Source: Superficieibacter sp. 1612_C1 (lineage in GTDB: Bacteria; Pseudomonadota; Gammaproteobacteria; Enterobacterales; Enterobacteriaceae). Taken from it: DNA of 64,000 nt. The stretch is taken from NCBI RefSeq assembly GCF_015234305.1, contig NZ_JADGMI010000002.1, forward strand, positions 744,001 through 808,000. The letters run 5' to 3'. Within the stretch, counting starts at the first letter, position 1. Every line of letters begins with the position of its first letter. Of this stretch, positions 20,544 through 28,061 are shown one piece after another. The translations under genes were made by a program, and so were the position numbers. A model generated the notes under the pieces. That model had not been told where the DNA came from, made no database searches, and was given only the letters and a program-made list of their open reading frames with translations.

Positions 20544-20642
20544 TTATGAGCCTGGAGTGGCATAGCCGCCAACGACAAACCACGTCAGAAAAGCCACAGC
20601 AACAAAAAAGATGACCACTGGAAAAGCAATGCCTAATCTCAT
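20544..20642 (-). CDS. yoaK: Small membrane protein YoaK homologue
   Basis: A 32-residue protein: one transmembrane helix (IAFPVVIFFVAVAFLTWFVVG) between a basic start MRLG and GGYATPGS. As recalled, E. coli YoaK (32 aa, starting MRIGIIFPVVIF) has nearly the same pattern and length. CAGGGG precedes the ATG. It lies between another small membrane protein and a GNAT gene. Function unknown. Confidence 0.75.
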   Translation of the reverse strand: MRLGIAFPVVIFFVAVAFLTWFVVGGYATPGS

Positions 20643-20661
20643 AAATCCCCTGTAATAAATG

Positions 20662-20823
20662 TTAACGTTGTACCGCCATCCCTATCACCGCATTAATCAG
20701 CGAAGACGCCATAAATACGCCGCCGAGGATAAACCAGACCTTTTGTCTCTGCCGGAAGGCTAACAAGAGAAAAACGACCGAAACGACAAAAAAGGGTATC
20801 GCGATGATAGCAAACGTGGACAT
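20662..20823 (-). CDS. Small two-helix membrane protein, unknown
   Basis: A 53-residue protein with two hydrophobic helices (IIAIPFFVVSVVFLLLAF and FILGGVFMASSLINAVIGMAV) joined by the basic turn RQRQKVW. AGGAG stands 8 bases before the ATG. It ends 19 bp before yoaK. I do not recognise the family. The ribosome site, codon use and operon position support a real gene. Confidence 0.65.
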   Translation of the reverse strand: MSTFAIIAIPFFVVSVVFLLLAFRQRQKVWFILGGVFMASSLINAVIGMAVQR

Positions 20824-21377
20824 TATTCTCTCCTGAATGAAATACTGCCTGATGTTTCATCCTCTGACGACACCGCCGGAAGATGTCACTATAACTTTGA
20901 ATATAAGACTAATCTATATGTATCTTCTTTTAGGCTATATGCGCTTTGCTTCTGTTAGCTGCGCTGCCTGACCCTTTATAGCCGTTACCCGCCTTCGAGT
21001 GAAAGGGTAAATGTATTCATCCACCATTTGTGGTAGGAAAAGTGCGGCTGCGATTTAAAAGGTGTTGGACGTTTATGGGGAAATCAATTTACAATGCATT
21101 TGATATTAGTCGCCGTGAAGTCTGAGGGAATAACACCTTGAATTGGTAGAATTTTCTTAAAAAATGGCGCGCTGGTATCCGCTTTTTATAACGAAACTAG
21201 TGATTAACTCTTTGTTATGGAAACATTATTTCGTTTGCACCAGCAATTGTCGTGCTCTTGCAATGAACTACGTTTATTTACCTTTCGTGCGCTTCTAAAA
21301 AAAACGCGGTAAAAAAAATGTAGTATTGAGTTCCAATTTAAAAATTGAAAAGTAACTCATCGCATCGGGAGAGAAAT
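20824..21377. other. AT-rich intergenic region, 554 bp
   Basis: Divergent promoter space for the yoaK operon and the zinc-ribbon gene. It contains A/T tracts and, near 21332-21360, an imperfect palindrome (GAGTT...CAATTT / AAATTG...AACTC). A 31-codon frame at 21217-21312 has no ribosome site and is not called. Nothing else is recognised. Confidence 0.5.
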
Positions 21378-21713
21378 ATGACAGAAACACACACAGCCTA
21401 TACTCATTGCCCTTCATGCAATGAGCTTATCCCCAGCGAAGCTGAGGTTTGTGAGCATTGCCACGCCCATAAAATAAATAACTATGTCTCGCGCGAAGCC
21501 CGCATAAAAATACGAATGCTGGCCGGTATTGCAGCGGCTGTTCCTGTCGCTGTGTTTTTGCTGTCGCTCTTTTTTACCGAGCGGGTGTGGCTGGTGGCGG
21601 CAATCTGTGTATTGTTATCACTGGCGGCATGGTTTTCGGTTTACAACACATTGCTGGCGCAGGAAAAAAAGAAAAATATCACCGTATGGAAACGCAGGAC
21701 ATTGACGTGGTAA
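21378..21713 (+). CDS. Zinc-ribbon membrane protein, unknown
   Basis: A 111-residue protein. Residues 9-26 form a zinc ribbon (HCPSCNELIPSEAEVCEHCH, two CxxC knuckles), followed by two transmembrane helices (MLAGIAAAVPVAVFLLSLFF and VWLVAAICVLLSLAAWFSVY) and a basic tail. GGGAGAG precedes the ATG at 21378, preferred over an in-frame start 33 bp upstream. Such proteins occur widely in enterobacteria without known function. No close operon partner. Confidence 0.75.
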   Translation: MTETHTAYTHCPSCNELIPSEAEVCEHCHAHKINNYVSREARIKIRMLAGIAAAVPVAVFLLSLFFTERVWLVAAICVLLSLAAWFSVYNTLLAQEKKKNITVWKRRTLTW

Positions 21714-21861
21714 AGAAAAAGCATAAACCAGCAGGGCGTTGTATTTAGTCGGTTACGATTGTCAAAGGTCAGAATCGGCCTTCAGTATAATGATAATTTC
21801 TTGTTAAAACGTGTTTTTTCTTCCAGGCTTTACTGACAACAAGCTAAATGGAGGAAGTGAA

Positions 21862-22002
21862 ATGAGCCAGCACGATGCCGACCGCGATCGCAAAAAAGAA
21901 GACGACCGTCCGGTCACCGGTAGCCCAAAAGAGCACGGTGAGATCCCGCGCACGCGTGATAGCAGTAAAGATCACAAAGAAGACCCTTATAAAGATAAGT
22001 AA
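21862..22002 (+). CDS. Small hydrophilic charged protein, unknown
   Basis: A 46-residue, lysine- and aspartate-rich protein (MSQHDADRDRKKEDDRPVTG... ending DPYKDK) with no hydrophobic segment, probably disordered. A perfect GGAGGA ribosome site lies 9 bases before the ATG, and a stem-loop follows the stop. Composition resembles stress-induced hydrophilic proteins; function unknown. Confidence 0.65.
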   Translation: MSQHDADRDRKKEDDRPVTGSPKEHGEIPRTRDSSKDHKEDPYKDK

Positions 22003-22010
22003 ACCCTCAT

Positions 22011-22039
22011 CCTCAGGTCAGCATAAGAAAGACCTGAGG
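22011..22039 (+). terminator. Stem-loop after the 46-residue ORF
   Basis: CCTCAGGTC / GACCTGAGG, a 9-bp perfect stem with an 11-base loop, 8 bp after the stop codon and followed by TGTCTTT. Probably a terminator, though the T-run is short. Confidence 0.6.
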
Positions 22040-22210
22040 GTGTCTTTACCGGCTTATTCTTATATATAATGGAATGTCTTAACTCTCATCACAAAAAATC
22101 GATGATTATTCGGCCAGATAGCTGAATGACTTTTTACATAATTTATCCTTTTTTTATTGATTGTTAAGATTTATCTTAGCTAAGCACGCAGAGCTAAAAA
22201 GAATAGTAAT

Positions 22211-22287
22211 GGACTGTATATTATCCTGCGCACTGACCTCGTCGCCATGGATTGGTAGCTAGTTGGAATATTCCGCGGGGTCAGTCC
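22211..22287. other. Structured intergenic element
   Basis: ACTGACCTCG (22232-22241) pairs with CGGGGTCAGT (22276-22285) in a 10-bp stem with one G-U pair on the + strand. Its loop contains the perfect palindrome GGAATATTCC (22265-22274). GGACTG at 22211 and CAGTCC at 22282 offer an alternative pairing. The surrounding 450 bp (22003-22455) have no convincing gene. It could be a small RNA or regulatory element; no promoter is proven. Confidence 0.35.
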
Positions 22288-22455
22288 ATCTCATTTCTTT
22301 TTGAATCGCTTGATCTATATAACCTTCTTAGGCTGTTTTACCCTCAATGAGATCCCAGAGTTATTGCCTTTCCTGATTGTTTAATTCTTATCCTTTTTAT
22401 ATAAGTCGTGGTCAGATGATGCCTTGAATCTGCGCATTATCCAGCCAGTCAGCTA

Positions 22456-22578
22456 TTATTCTGCCATTTCTGGCATACGCTCCAGAGCGTAGTCGCGCTG
22501 GCCAACCGCAGCCTGCATTTTTTTCGCCAGTAAGCCTGCTGTCGCGCCATAAATGCAACATATTAGTAACTTTTTCAT
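22456..22578 (-). CDS. Small 40-residue protein with hydrophobic N-terminus
   Basis: Minus-strand frame of 40 residues: MKKLLICCIYGATAGLLAKK followed by MQAAVGQRDYALERMPEMAE. A strong AGGAGGA ribosome site stands about 7 bases before the ATG. The N-terminus is a short hydrophobic helix or weak signal anchor; the C-terminal half is charged. Family not recognised. The ribosome site is the main support. Confidence 0.55.
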   Translation of the reverse strand: MKKLLICCIYGATAGLLAKKMQAAVGQRDYALERMPEMAE

Positions 22579-22629
22579 GAGCCTGTCCTCCTGAGGGGAT
22601 CTTTACGCTAGTCCGCCCGCAGAAAGAAA

Positions 22630-22791
22630 ATGCGCGTGGCTTCTCTTTTTGTCTTTTATTTTATCCAGCCGACGACTTCAGAGCTTTCTAAGGTGAGTGA
22701 AGACGTAGAAGAATATTTTCTTGCTTTAACACAGATTGCTAATCATATAGTGCAAAATGGTAAGCAAAGAAATATTTTTAATCGATCATGA
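22630..22791 (+). CDS. Possible 53-residue protein
   Basis: A 53-residue frame, MRVASLFVFYFIQPTT followed by SELSKVSEDVEEYFLALTQIANHIVQNGKQRNIF. The second half is helical and faintly recalls the conserved part of YmgB/AriR/YcgZ biofilm-acid-resistance proteins, but stops early; it may be a remnant. No good ribosome site. The 300 bp from here to the hairpins at 22926 contain nothing else recognised. Confidence 0.3.
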   Translation: MRVASLFVFYFIQPTTSELSKVSEDVEEYFLALTQIANHIVQNGKQRNIFNRS

Positions 22792-22925
22792 TAACGCGGA
22801 GAAACCATTTTTGAGTCCGGTTGAAGCGTTTTGAGGTGATTGTTTTTTATACTGTTGATCGTTTGTGACGATCAATATGCTTGTTTTGATTGATAAATAT
22901 TTTTATGCGCGTAAAATTTCCGCTG

Positions 22926-23031
22926 ACTCTGCTGGAACGCCAACACCAGGCGGCAGAGTTGTTTTCGTGGGCGTTAAAGTAATGCACTCGGTGGCTCCTG
23001 TCGCGTTGCTTTTTCTAAGGCCCACGAAAAC
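22926..23031. other. Nested inverted repeats downstream of yciE
   Basis: Two hairpins in tandem: ACTCTGC (22926-22932) with GCAGAGT (22953-22959), then a perfect 12-bp pair GTTTTCGTGGGC (22961-22972) / GCCCACGAAAAC (23020-23031) enclosing 47 bases. With the adjacent terminator they suggest a structured transcript or a short mobile-element remnant. No protein frame is convincing here. Confidence 0.35.
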
Positions 23032-23040
23032 ACATAAATA

Positions 23041-23068
23041 AAGGTCACGCCTGAGCGTGACCTTTTCT
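23041..23068. terminator. Bidirectional terminator downstream of yciE
   Basis: AAGGTCACGC / GCGTGACCTT, a 10-bp stem with loop CTGA, followed by TTCTTTT on the + strand and by TATTTATGTG on the - strand. It lies 25 bp after the yciE stop. Confidence 0.8.
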
Positions 23069-23092
23069 TTTAAAAGCAGAAGACCGTTGCGG

Positions 23093-23599
23093 TTACTTTT
23101 TGGCTTCGACACCGGGCGCTTCAGAACGCAGAAGGAACTGCTGCGTGACGTCGGGAAGGTGATCCAGCGCCCATTTTGCCATGGCTTCTTCCTCGGCAAG
23201 AATGGTCTTAAACACGGAAACCCCTTCGATATCGCCTGCCTGCTCGGCTGCGGCAATTAACGATGTATAGCAGGCAATTTCGAACTGCTCGAAAACATAA
23301 CTGCTGATTGCGCCTTTGACAATTTCGTCAGAGGTAAACACCCCGCCAATAGACTGGCCGAACGCCGCCATTTTACTCATCGAATCTTTGACTACCGAAC
23401 GGGAAATATTATTGCGTTCGATTACGCCTTCAAGCAGGGTAATCTGGTGTTTAGTTTCGGATAAATGTTGTTCAATACGCGCTCTCAGATCGGGATAGTT
23501 ATCGATCCTTTTAGCCATGGCTTCAAGCATAGATTCTGCTTGTTTTTCCATAGCATGCGCGTCACGCAACCAGTCATGATAATTTTCTTGATTAGTCAT
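23093..23599 (-). CDS. yciE: DUF892 ferritin-like stress protein YciE
   Basis: A 168-residue all-helical DUF892 protein: YHDWLRDAHAMEKQAESMLEAMAKRIDNYPDLRARIEQHLSETKHQI, then SSYVFEQFEIACYTSL and ILAEEEAMAKW, with Glu/His residues spaced as in ferritin-like diiron helices. Length and ending (GVEAKK) equal E. coli YciE. GGAGAG precedes the ATG at 23599. In E. coli yciG-yciF-yciE form a stress-induced operon near trp; here the pair sits beside umuDC and yciF is absent. Confidence 0.88.
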   Translation of the reverse strand: MTNQENYHDWLRDAHAMEKQAESMLEAMAKRIDNYPDLRARIEQHLSETKHQITLLEGVIERNNISRSVVKDSMSKMAAFGQSIGGVFTSDEIVKGAISSYVFEQFEIACYTSLIAAAEQAGDIEGVSVFKTILAEEEAMAKWALDHLPDVTQQFLLRSEAPGVEAKK

Positions 23600-23827
23600 G
23601 ATCGCTCTCCGAATTAAGTTGAATAACCGTAATAAAAATGGACAACTCATCGCTGGTTTTTATTCAAATCAGCGAGTCTTAATGGCGCGAAATTACGGCA
23701 AGGTAAGAGTAATAAACAAGGAAAGAATAATAAATCTGGCGAGCCAATAATGACTCGCCATTCAGCTATAAAAATAATGTATTTTCAGTTGTAACTTTAC
23801 ATTGCTTTCAAGCGTTATTCAGCAGCC

Positions 23828-24004
23828 TTATTTTTTACCACCGCTGCTCTGTCCGCCTTTTTTACCGGCTTCAGAGGCTTTCTGCGGATCGTCTTTGAAG
23901 TTACCGCCGCCGCCGCTGCTGCTTTGCCCGCCTTTCTTACCGGCTTCAGAAGCTTTCTGCGGATCGTCTTTAAAGTTACCGGAACCACCACGATGTTCAG
24001 CCAT
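23828..24004 (-). CDS. yciG: KGG-repeat stress protein YciG
   Basis: A 58-residue, very hydrophilic protein with two near-identical repeats (GNFKDDPQKASEAGKKGGQSS, twice), the stress-induced KGG domain. GGAG lies 7 bases before the ATG at 24004. YciG is RpoS-dependent in E. coli. It precedes yciE by 228 bp; the gap contains a short stem (TGGCGAG / CTCGCCA, 23737-23760) that could attenuate read-through. Confidence 0.88.
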   Translation of the reverse strand: MAEHRGGSGNFKDDPQKASEAGKKGGQSSSGGGGNFKDDPQKASEAGKKGGQSSGGKK

Positions 24005-24179
24005 AATATATCTCCACTGTATGTTAGACATATAATCGATACTTATGATGCATATCGACTGCTTTCAGTATTTAAAGTTAGTCTAAAAAGCCAGACCGTC
24101 AAATTATAATAAAAATTTTATTGCCGTTTCGCTTAGTGGACATTACCGCTTCGCTGAGGGAGTGCTCATTTATAACAAT

Positions 24180-24296
24180 ATGAAAATTACCCATTTTTTT
24201 ATCTACGATATTTTTATCGGCGTTTTAATTTGCGCTATAAACGTGCTGCTGCTTACTTTTGCTTACAGGTTACTCTTTTTTGTGTGCCATTTTTAA
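24180..24296 (+). CDS. Possible 38-residue hydrophobic protein
   Basis: Frame beginning MKITHFFIYDIFIGVLICAI and ending LLFFVCHF, almost wholly hydrophobic, as in single-helix membrane proteins. The nearest AGGGAG is about 20 bases upstream, too far for a normal ribosome site, and the region is AT-rich, so chance is possible. It is the only candidate gene in 24005-24429. Confidence 0.25.
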   Translation: MKITHFFIYDIFIGVLICAINVLLLTFAYRLLFFVCHF

Positions 24297-24429
24297 ATAT
24301 CTGCTATCGCTGACAGTACGCCGATGTTTTGCCAGTAATAATTGGTAAAAATGGGATGCCTCTCCAGTCCGACCATAGGTTTTACGTATATCCTTAAAAG
24401 GTTTTTATAAATTCAACGAGATTAGTGGC

Positions 24430-24612
24430 ATGAACTGGATTTTTTACCTGGGCAGATAGTATCAAATTTCGCAGGCATACGAAGGGCGCGAGTATCGCTT
24501 AACCGTGCCCGGCGAGCGCGTTTTTCTGATCATATCGCGTGCGGGTCTCGAAAAAGCGCTGCGCGATCACTACGGATTACGTCAAAAGCACGGCCTTTCG
24601 CCGCCCTCATGA
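24430..24612 (+). pseudogene. Small ORF interrupted by in-frame TAG
   Basis: ATG at 24430 opens MNWIFYLGR, then an amber codon (24457-24459). The same frame continues as 50 clearly protein-like residues (YQISQAYEGREYRLTVPGER, VFLIISRAGLEKALRDHYGL) to a TGA at 24610. Codon bias after the stop is like that of neighbouring genes. A faint likeness to DUF1488 (ISREAL...HFG) is noted. Most likely a recently inactivated gene; a restart or suppression cannot be excluded. It lies just upstream of umuD. Confidence 0.5.
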
Positions 24613-24679
24613 GTGGTTTGTTTCAGTGTCGGAAATTAATAGTTATTCCCTGTCTTGATCTCAAAGGCAACTCAAATTA

Positions 24680-24695
24680 CTGTTTAAATATACAG
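24680..24695 (+). promoter_or_regulatory. LexA box of umuDC
   Basis: CTGTTTAAATATACAG fits the SOS-box consensus CTGT-N8-ACAG exactly and stands 24 bp before the umuD ATG, as in E. coli umuDC. Confidence 0.92.
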
Positions 24696-24719
24696 TAATT
24701 CATTGAGGTGTTCATTTTG

Positions 24720-25136
24720 ATGTTTATTCAACCAGCGGAACTGCGTCCGGTCGTTTTGCTGCCCTTATTCAGCGACCTGGTCCAGTGCGGTTTTCCTTCG
24801 CCTGCGCAGGACTATGTCGAACAGCGCATCGACCTCAATGAACTGATGATTCACCATCCCAGCGCCACCTATTTTGTCCGCGCTTCCGGCGACTCCATGA
24901 TTGAAGGGGGTATCAGCGACGGGGATTTACTTATCGTCGATAGCTCAAGAACGGCGGAACATGGCGACATCGTTATCGCCTCGGTAGAGGGGGAGTTTAC
25001 GGTAAAGCAGCTCCAGTTACGTCCGGTCATCCGCTTAAACCCGCTCAATAAAGCCTACGCTCCCATCCTGATCGGCCGTGACGAGGCGCTGGAGATATTC
25101 GGCGTCGTCACTTACATCGTCAAAGCGACGGGCTGA
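24720..25136 (+). CDS. umuD: SOS mutagenesis protein UmuD
   Basis: A 138-residue LexA-type self-cleaving protein. The Cys23-Gly24 cleavage site is in LVQCGFPSP, the nucleophile serine in [10 protein letters not shown], and the general-base lysine in GEFTVKQL. RecA filaments trigger cleavage to UmuD', which joins UmuC as Pol V. The ATG at 24720 follows GAGGTG with 9-base spacing; the upstream GTG at 24708 overlaps that ribosome site and is rejected. The stop lies 2 bp before umuC. Confidence 0.96.
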   Translation: MFIQPAELRPVVLLPLFSDLVQCGFPSPAQDYVEQRIDLNELMIHHPSATYFVRASGDSMIEGGISDGDLLIVDSSRTAEHGDIVIASVEGEFTVKQLQLRPVIRLNPLNKAYAPILIGRDEALEIFGVVTYIVKATG

Positions 25137-25138
25137 CC

Positions 25139-26410
25139 ATGTTTGCGCTGGTAGATGTGAATTCTTTTTATGCCAGCTGCGAAAAGGTGTTCCGACCCGA
25201 TTTAAAAGAGTGGCCCGTGGTGGTGCTGTCGAATAACGACGGTTGCGTCATTGCCCGCAGCGTCGAGGCCGCGCGGCTGGGGATCAAAATGGGAGAGCCG
25301 TATTTTAAGCAAAGGGCGCTTTTTCAGCAGCACCGGATAGCGGTTTTCAGCAGCAATTATGAGCTTTACGCCGACATGAGTCAGCGGGTGATGTCGATTC
25401 TGGAAGAGATCATGCCCGGTATTGAGGTGTACAGTATCGATGAGGCTTTTTGCGATCTGTCCGGGGTTAATCACTGCCGGGATCTGACGGCGTTTGGCCT
25501 GGAAGTGCAGAGCATCCTGCGCCAGAGAACCCATTTAACCGTCGGCGTGGGTATTGCACCGACGAAAACGCTGGCTAAGCTGGCGAACCATGCCGCTAAA
25601 AAATGGCCGCAAACCAGAGGGGTGGTCGACCTGTCAAATCCTGAACGCCAGCGTAAACTGATGGCCCATCTGCCGGTTGACGAGGTGTGGGGCGTGGGCA
25701 GGCGGATCGCCAAAAAACTGGCAATAATGGGTATCGAAAATGTGCTGCAACTGGCCGATGCTGATATCCGTTTTATCAGAAAGCACTTTAGCGTCATTCT
25801 GGAAAGAACCGTCCGTGAACTTCGCGGCGAATCCTGCCTGCAAATAGACGAATTCATCCCCGAGAAGCAGGAGATCATGTGCTCCCGCTCTTTTGGCGAG
25901 CGTCTAAGCGATTATCAGCCCATGCGTGAAGCGGTAAGCTGGTATGCTTCGCGGGCGGCTGAAAGAATGCGCGGTCAGCATCAATACTGCCGCTTTATTT
26001 CCGTGTTTATTAAAACCTCGCCCTTCGATCCGTATCCCGCGCGCTATGACAACAGCGCTTCCCTGCGCCTTCATGTTCCCACCCAGGATACGCGTGACAT
26101 TATCGACGCAGCCATAAAGTGCCTTGACGCCATCTGGCGGGAAGGGCATCGCTATCAAAAAGCAGGCGTTATGCTCAGCGACTTTTTCAGCCAGGGGGTT
26201 GCGCAGCTCAACCTGTTTGACAGCAATGCGCCACGCGTCAATAGCGAGCCGCTGATGGCGGTACTGGATGCGCTGAATAAGAAACAGGGGAGAGGAACGC
26301 TATTTTTTGCCGGGCAGGGCATTGAGCAGCAGTGGCAGATGAAGCGTGAAATGCTCTCGCCGCGCTATACCACGCGCTTTTCTGATTTACCGCGGGTGCG
26401 CCTGCGATAA
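25139..26410 (+). CDS. umuC: DNA polymerase V catalytic subunit UmuC
   Basis: A 423-residue Y-family polymerase. Catalytic motifs are FALVDVNSFYASCE and YSIDEAFCDL (SIDE motif), followed by VGVGIAPTKTLAKLANHAAK. A C-terminal DUF4113 region ends the protein and includes QLNLFD, a beta-clamp-binding motif (QLNLF). It performs translesion synthesis with UmuD'2. Full E. coli length (422). It is terminated by a hairpin 5 bp downstream. Confidence 0.96.
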   Translation: MFALVDVNSFYASCEKVFRPDLKEWPVVVLSNNDGCVIARSVEAARLGIKMGEPYFKQRALFQQHRIAVFSSNYELYADMSQRVMSILEEIMPGIEVYSIDEAFCDLSGVNHCRDLTAFGLEVQSILRQRTHLTVGVGIAPTKTLAKLANHAAKKWPQTRGVVDLSNPERQRKLMAHLPVDEVWGVGRRIAKKLAIMGIENVLQLADADIRFIRKHFSVILERTVRELRGESCLQIDEFIPEKQEIMCSRSFGERLSDYQPMREAVSWYASRAAERMRGQHQYCRFISVFIKTSPFDPYPARYDNSASLRLHVPTQDTRDIIDAAIKCLDAIWREGHRYQKAGVMLSDFFSQGVAQLNLFDSNAPRVNSEPLMAVLDALNKKQGRGTLFFAGQGIEQQWQMKREMLSPRYTTRFSDLPRVRLR

Positions 26411-26415
26411 ACAAA

Positions 26416-26445
26416 AAGCCCGGTAGCGCTGCGCTTACCGGGCTT
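26416..26445. terminator. REP-like hairpin terminator between umuC and dsbB
   Basis: AAGCCCGGTA / TACCGGGCTT, a 10-bp stem enclosing GCGCTGCGCT, between two convergent genes. The sequence is close to the REP units found at 33607-34083. Confidence 0.75.
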
Positions 26446-26473
26446 ACAAACGAGTTGTGTGGATAACGCCGAA

Positions 26474-27004
26474 TTAACGGCCGAACAGATCGCGTTTTTT
26501 CGGCTTAAAGGGCTGAGCAATCAGCACCAGAACCGCGATAACCAGGTAAGCGGCAAAAATACCGAGCAGCCATTGCGGCATTTCCAGCGTCAGGAACGAC
26601 CATTGACGCTCGGCACAGTCACCGGAGGCAACGAACACCTGCGGCAGCCATTTGTCCAGCGGCAGCCAGCTCGGGAAGCGTGCAGCAAAGTCACAGGTCT
26701 GGAACGGCGACGGATGCAGCTGGATCATGGTGTGTTCCCACGCCAGTTGGACACCGCGCCAGGCGCTATACAGCCAGATGAAGATCGCGACGTAGCGCAG
26801 CGGCGTTTTAGGCGCTATCGCACCGACCAGACCCGCGCCCATCACACCGAACAGCGCGCTACGTTCGTAAATACACAGCACGCAGGGCTTGAGCAGCATA
26901 CCGTGCTGGAACCACAGCGCGACCATCTCCAGCGCAAAGGCGGTCAGCGCCATCAACAACCATGCTCCGCGACCGCGTGAGCACTGGTTTAAAAATCGCA
27001 ACAT
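26474..27004 (-). CDS. dsbB: Disulfide bond formation protein B
   Basis: A 176-residue inner-membrane protein with four transmembrane helices. The quinone-coupled pair is in [16 protein letters not shown] (Cys41/Cys44) and the second, DsbA-facing pair is in FQTCDF and SGDCAERQW. It reoxidises DsbA and passes electrons to quinones. ATG at 27004 gives the E. coli N-terminus and spacing from AGGGA; ATG at 27010 is too close to it. In E. coli nhaB follows between dsbB and fadR; here it is absent. Confidence 0.96.
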   Translation of the reverse strand: MLRFLNQCSRGRGAWLLMALTAFALEMVALWFQHGMLLKPCVLCIYERSALFGVMGAGLVGAIAPKTPLRYVAIFIWLYSAWRGVQLAWEHTMIQLHPSPFQTCDFAARFPSWLPLDKWLPQVFVASGDCAERQWSFLTLEMPQWLLGIFAAYLVIAVLVLIAQPFKPKKRDLFGR

Positions 27005-27240
27005 AATCATTTCCCTGGAACATGCTAAGAGACCGCAGTGTAAACGAAATCATTCAGGACGCCACTAGCAGCACAGAAAATATTGCGTAAATGCGTACTT
27101 ACTATGCAGAAAGTCAAATCAAACGATAATGCTGCCAGCGAAGGATAAGAAATCGATATGCCAGCCGACGAAATAAAAGCTGAGAAATGAAACGGCGATC
27201 CCTTTTTAATTGATTATCCGTGCTATCTGCCTCGGGGGAG

Positions 27241-27257
27241 CTCTGGTATGATGAGTG
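27241..27257 (+). promoter_or_regulatory. FadR-like operator upstream of fadR
   Basis: CTCTGGTATGATGAGTG, 34 bp before the fadR ATG, keeps the E. coli fadR autoregulatory site pattern (TCTGGTATGATGAGT). It supports continued self-control even though the E. coli divergent neighbour nhaB is lost. Confidence 0.6.
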
Positions 27258-27290
27258 AACGTTGCAACGCTGAGTAATGGAAACATCACT

Positions 27291-28010
27291 ATGGTAATTA
27301 AGGCGCAAAGCCCGGCGGGTTTCGCTGAAGAGTACATTATTGAAAGCATCTGGAATAGCCGTTTCCCTCCGGGATCTATTCTGCCTGCTGAACGCGAACT
27401 CTCTGAATTAATTGGCGTAACGCGCACGACTTTACGTGAAGTATTGCAACGCCTGGCACGTGATGGCTGGCTGACCATTCAGCACGGTAAGCCGACAAAA
27501 GTGAATAATTTCTGGGAAACGTCCGGGCTGAATATCCTCGAAACGCTGGCGCGCCTCGATCACGAGAGCGTCCCGCAACTGATCGACAATTTGCTCTCGG
27601 TACGCACCAATATTTCAACCATCTTTATCCGCACCGCTTTCCGTCAGCATCCGGAGCGTGCGCTGGAGGTGCTGAATAGCGCCAGGGCAATTGAAGATCA
27701 TGCCGATGCCTTTGCTGAGCTGGATTACAACATCTTTCGTGGGCTGGCCTTTGCCTCCGGCAATCCGATTTATGGTCTGATCCTCAATGGCATGAAAGGA
27801 TTGTATACGCGCATTGGTCGCCACTACTTCGCCAACCCTGAAGCCCGCAGCCTGGCGCTGGGGTTTTATCATCGCCTGGTGGAGCTTTGCGAGCAGAGCC
27901 TGCATGAGCAAGTGTATGAAACGATCCGTCGCTATGGACGTGAAAGCGGTGAGATCTGGCATCGGATGCAAAAAACGCTGCCGGGCGATTTAGCCATTCA
28001 GGGCCGGTAA
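27291..28010 (+). CDS. fadR: Fatty acid metabolism regulator FadR
   Basis: A 239-residue GntR-family regulator, identical in length to E. coli FadR. The N-terminal winged helix is in [32 protein letters not shown]; the C-terminal acyl-CoA-binding FadR_C domain includes [19 protein letters not shown] and the final LEALE-type helix. It represses fad genes and activates fabA/fabB. ATG at 27291 is chosen over an upstream in-frame start because it restores the family N-terminus [14 protein letters not shown]. Confidence 0.96.
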   Translation: MVIKAQSPAGFAEEYIIESIWNSRFPPGSILPAERELSELIGVTRTTLREVLQRLARDGWLTIQHGKPTKVNNFWETSGLNILETLARLDHESVPQLIDNLLSVRTNISTIFIRTAFRQHPERALEVLNSARAIEDHADAFAELDYNIFRGLAFASGNPIYGLILNGMKGLYTRIGRHYFANPEARSLALGFYHRLVELCEQSLHEQVYETIRRYGRESGEIWHRMQKTLPGDLAIQGR

Positions 28011-28061
28011 TCAACGGGCTGGCCGGGTGAGGCACGATGCTCACCCGGCGCAACTTCTGTC

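Noticed and set aside
21217-21312. A 31-codon plus-strand frame upstream of the zinc-ribbon gene
   Set aside because: No ribosome site and no coherent features; chance frame in AT-rich DNA.
24708-24719. GTG at 24708 as the umuD start
   Set aside because: It lies on the GAGGTG ribosome site of the ATG at 24720, which gives the family N-terminus.
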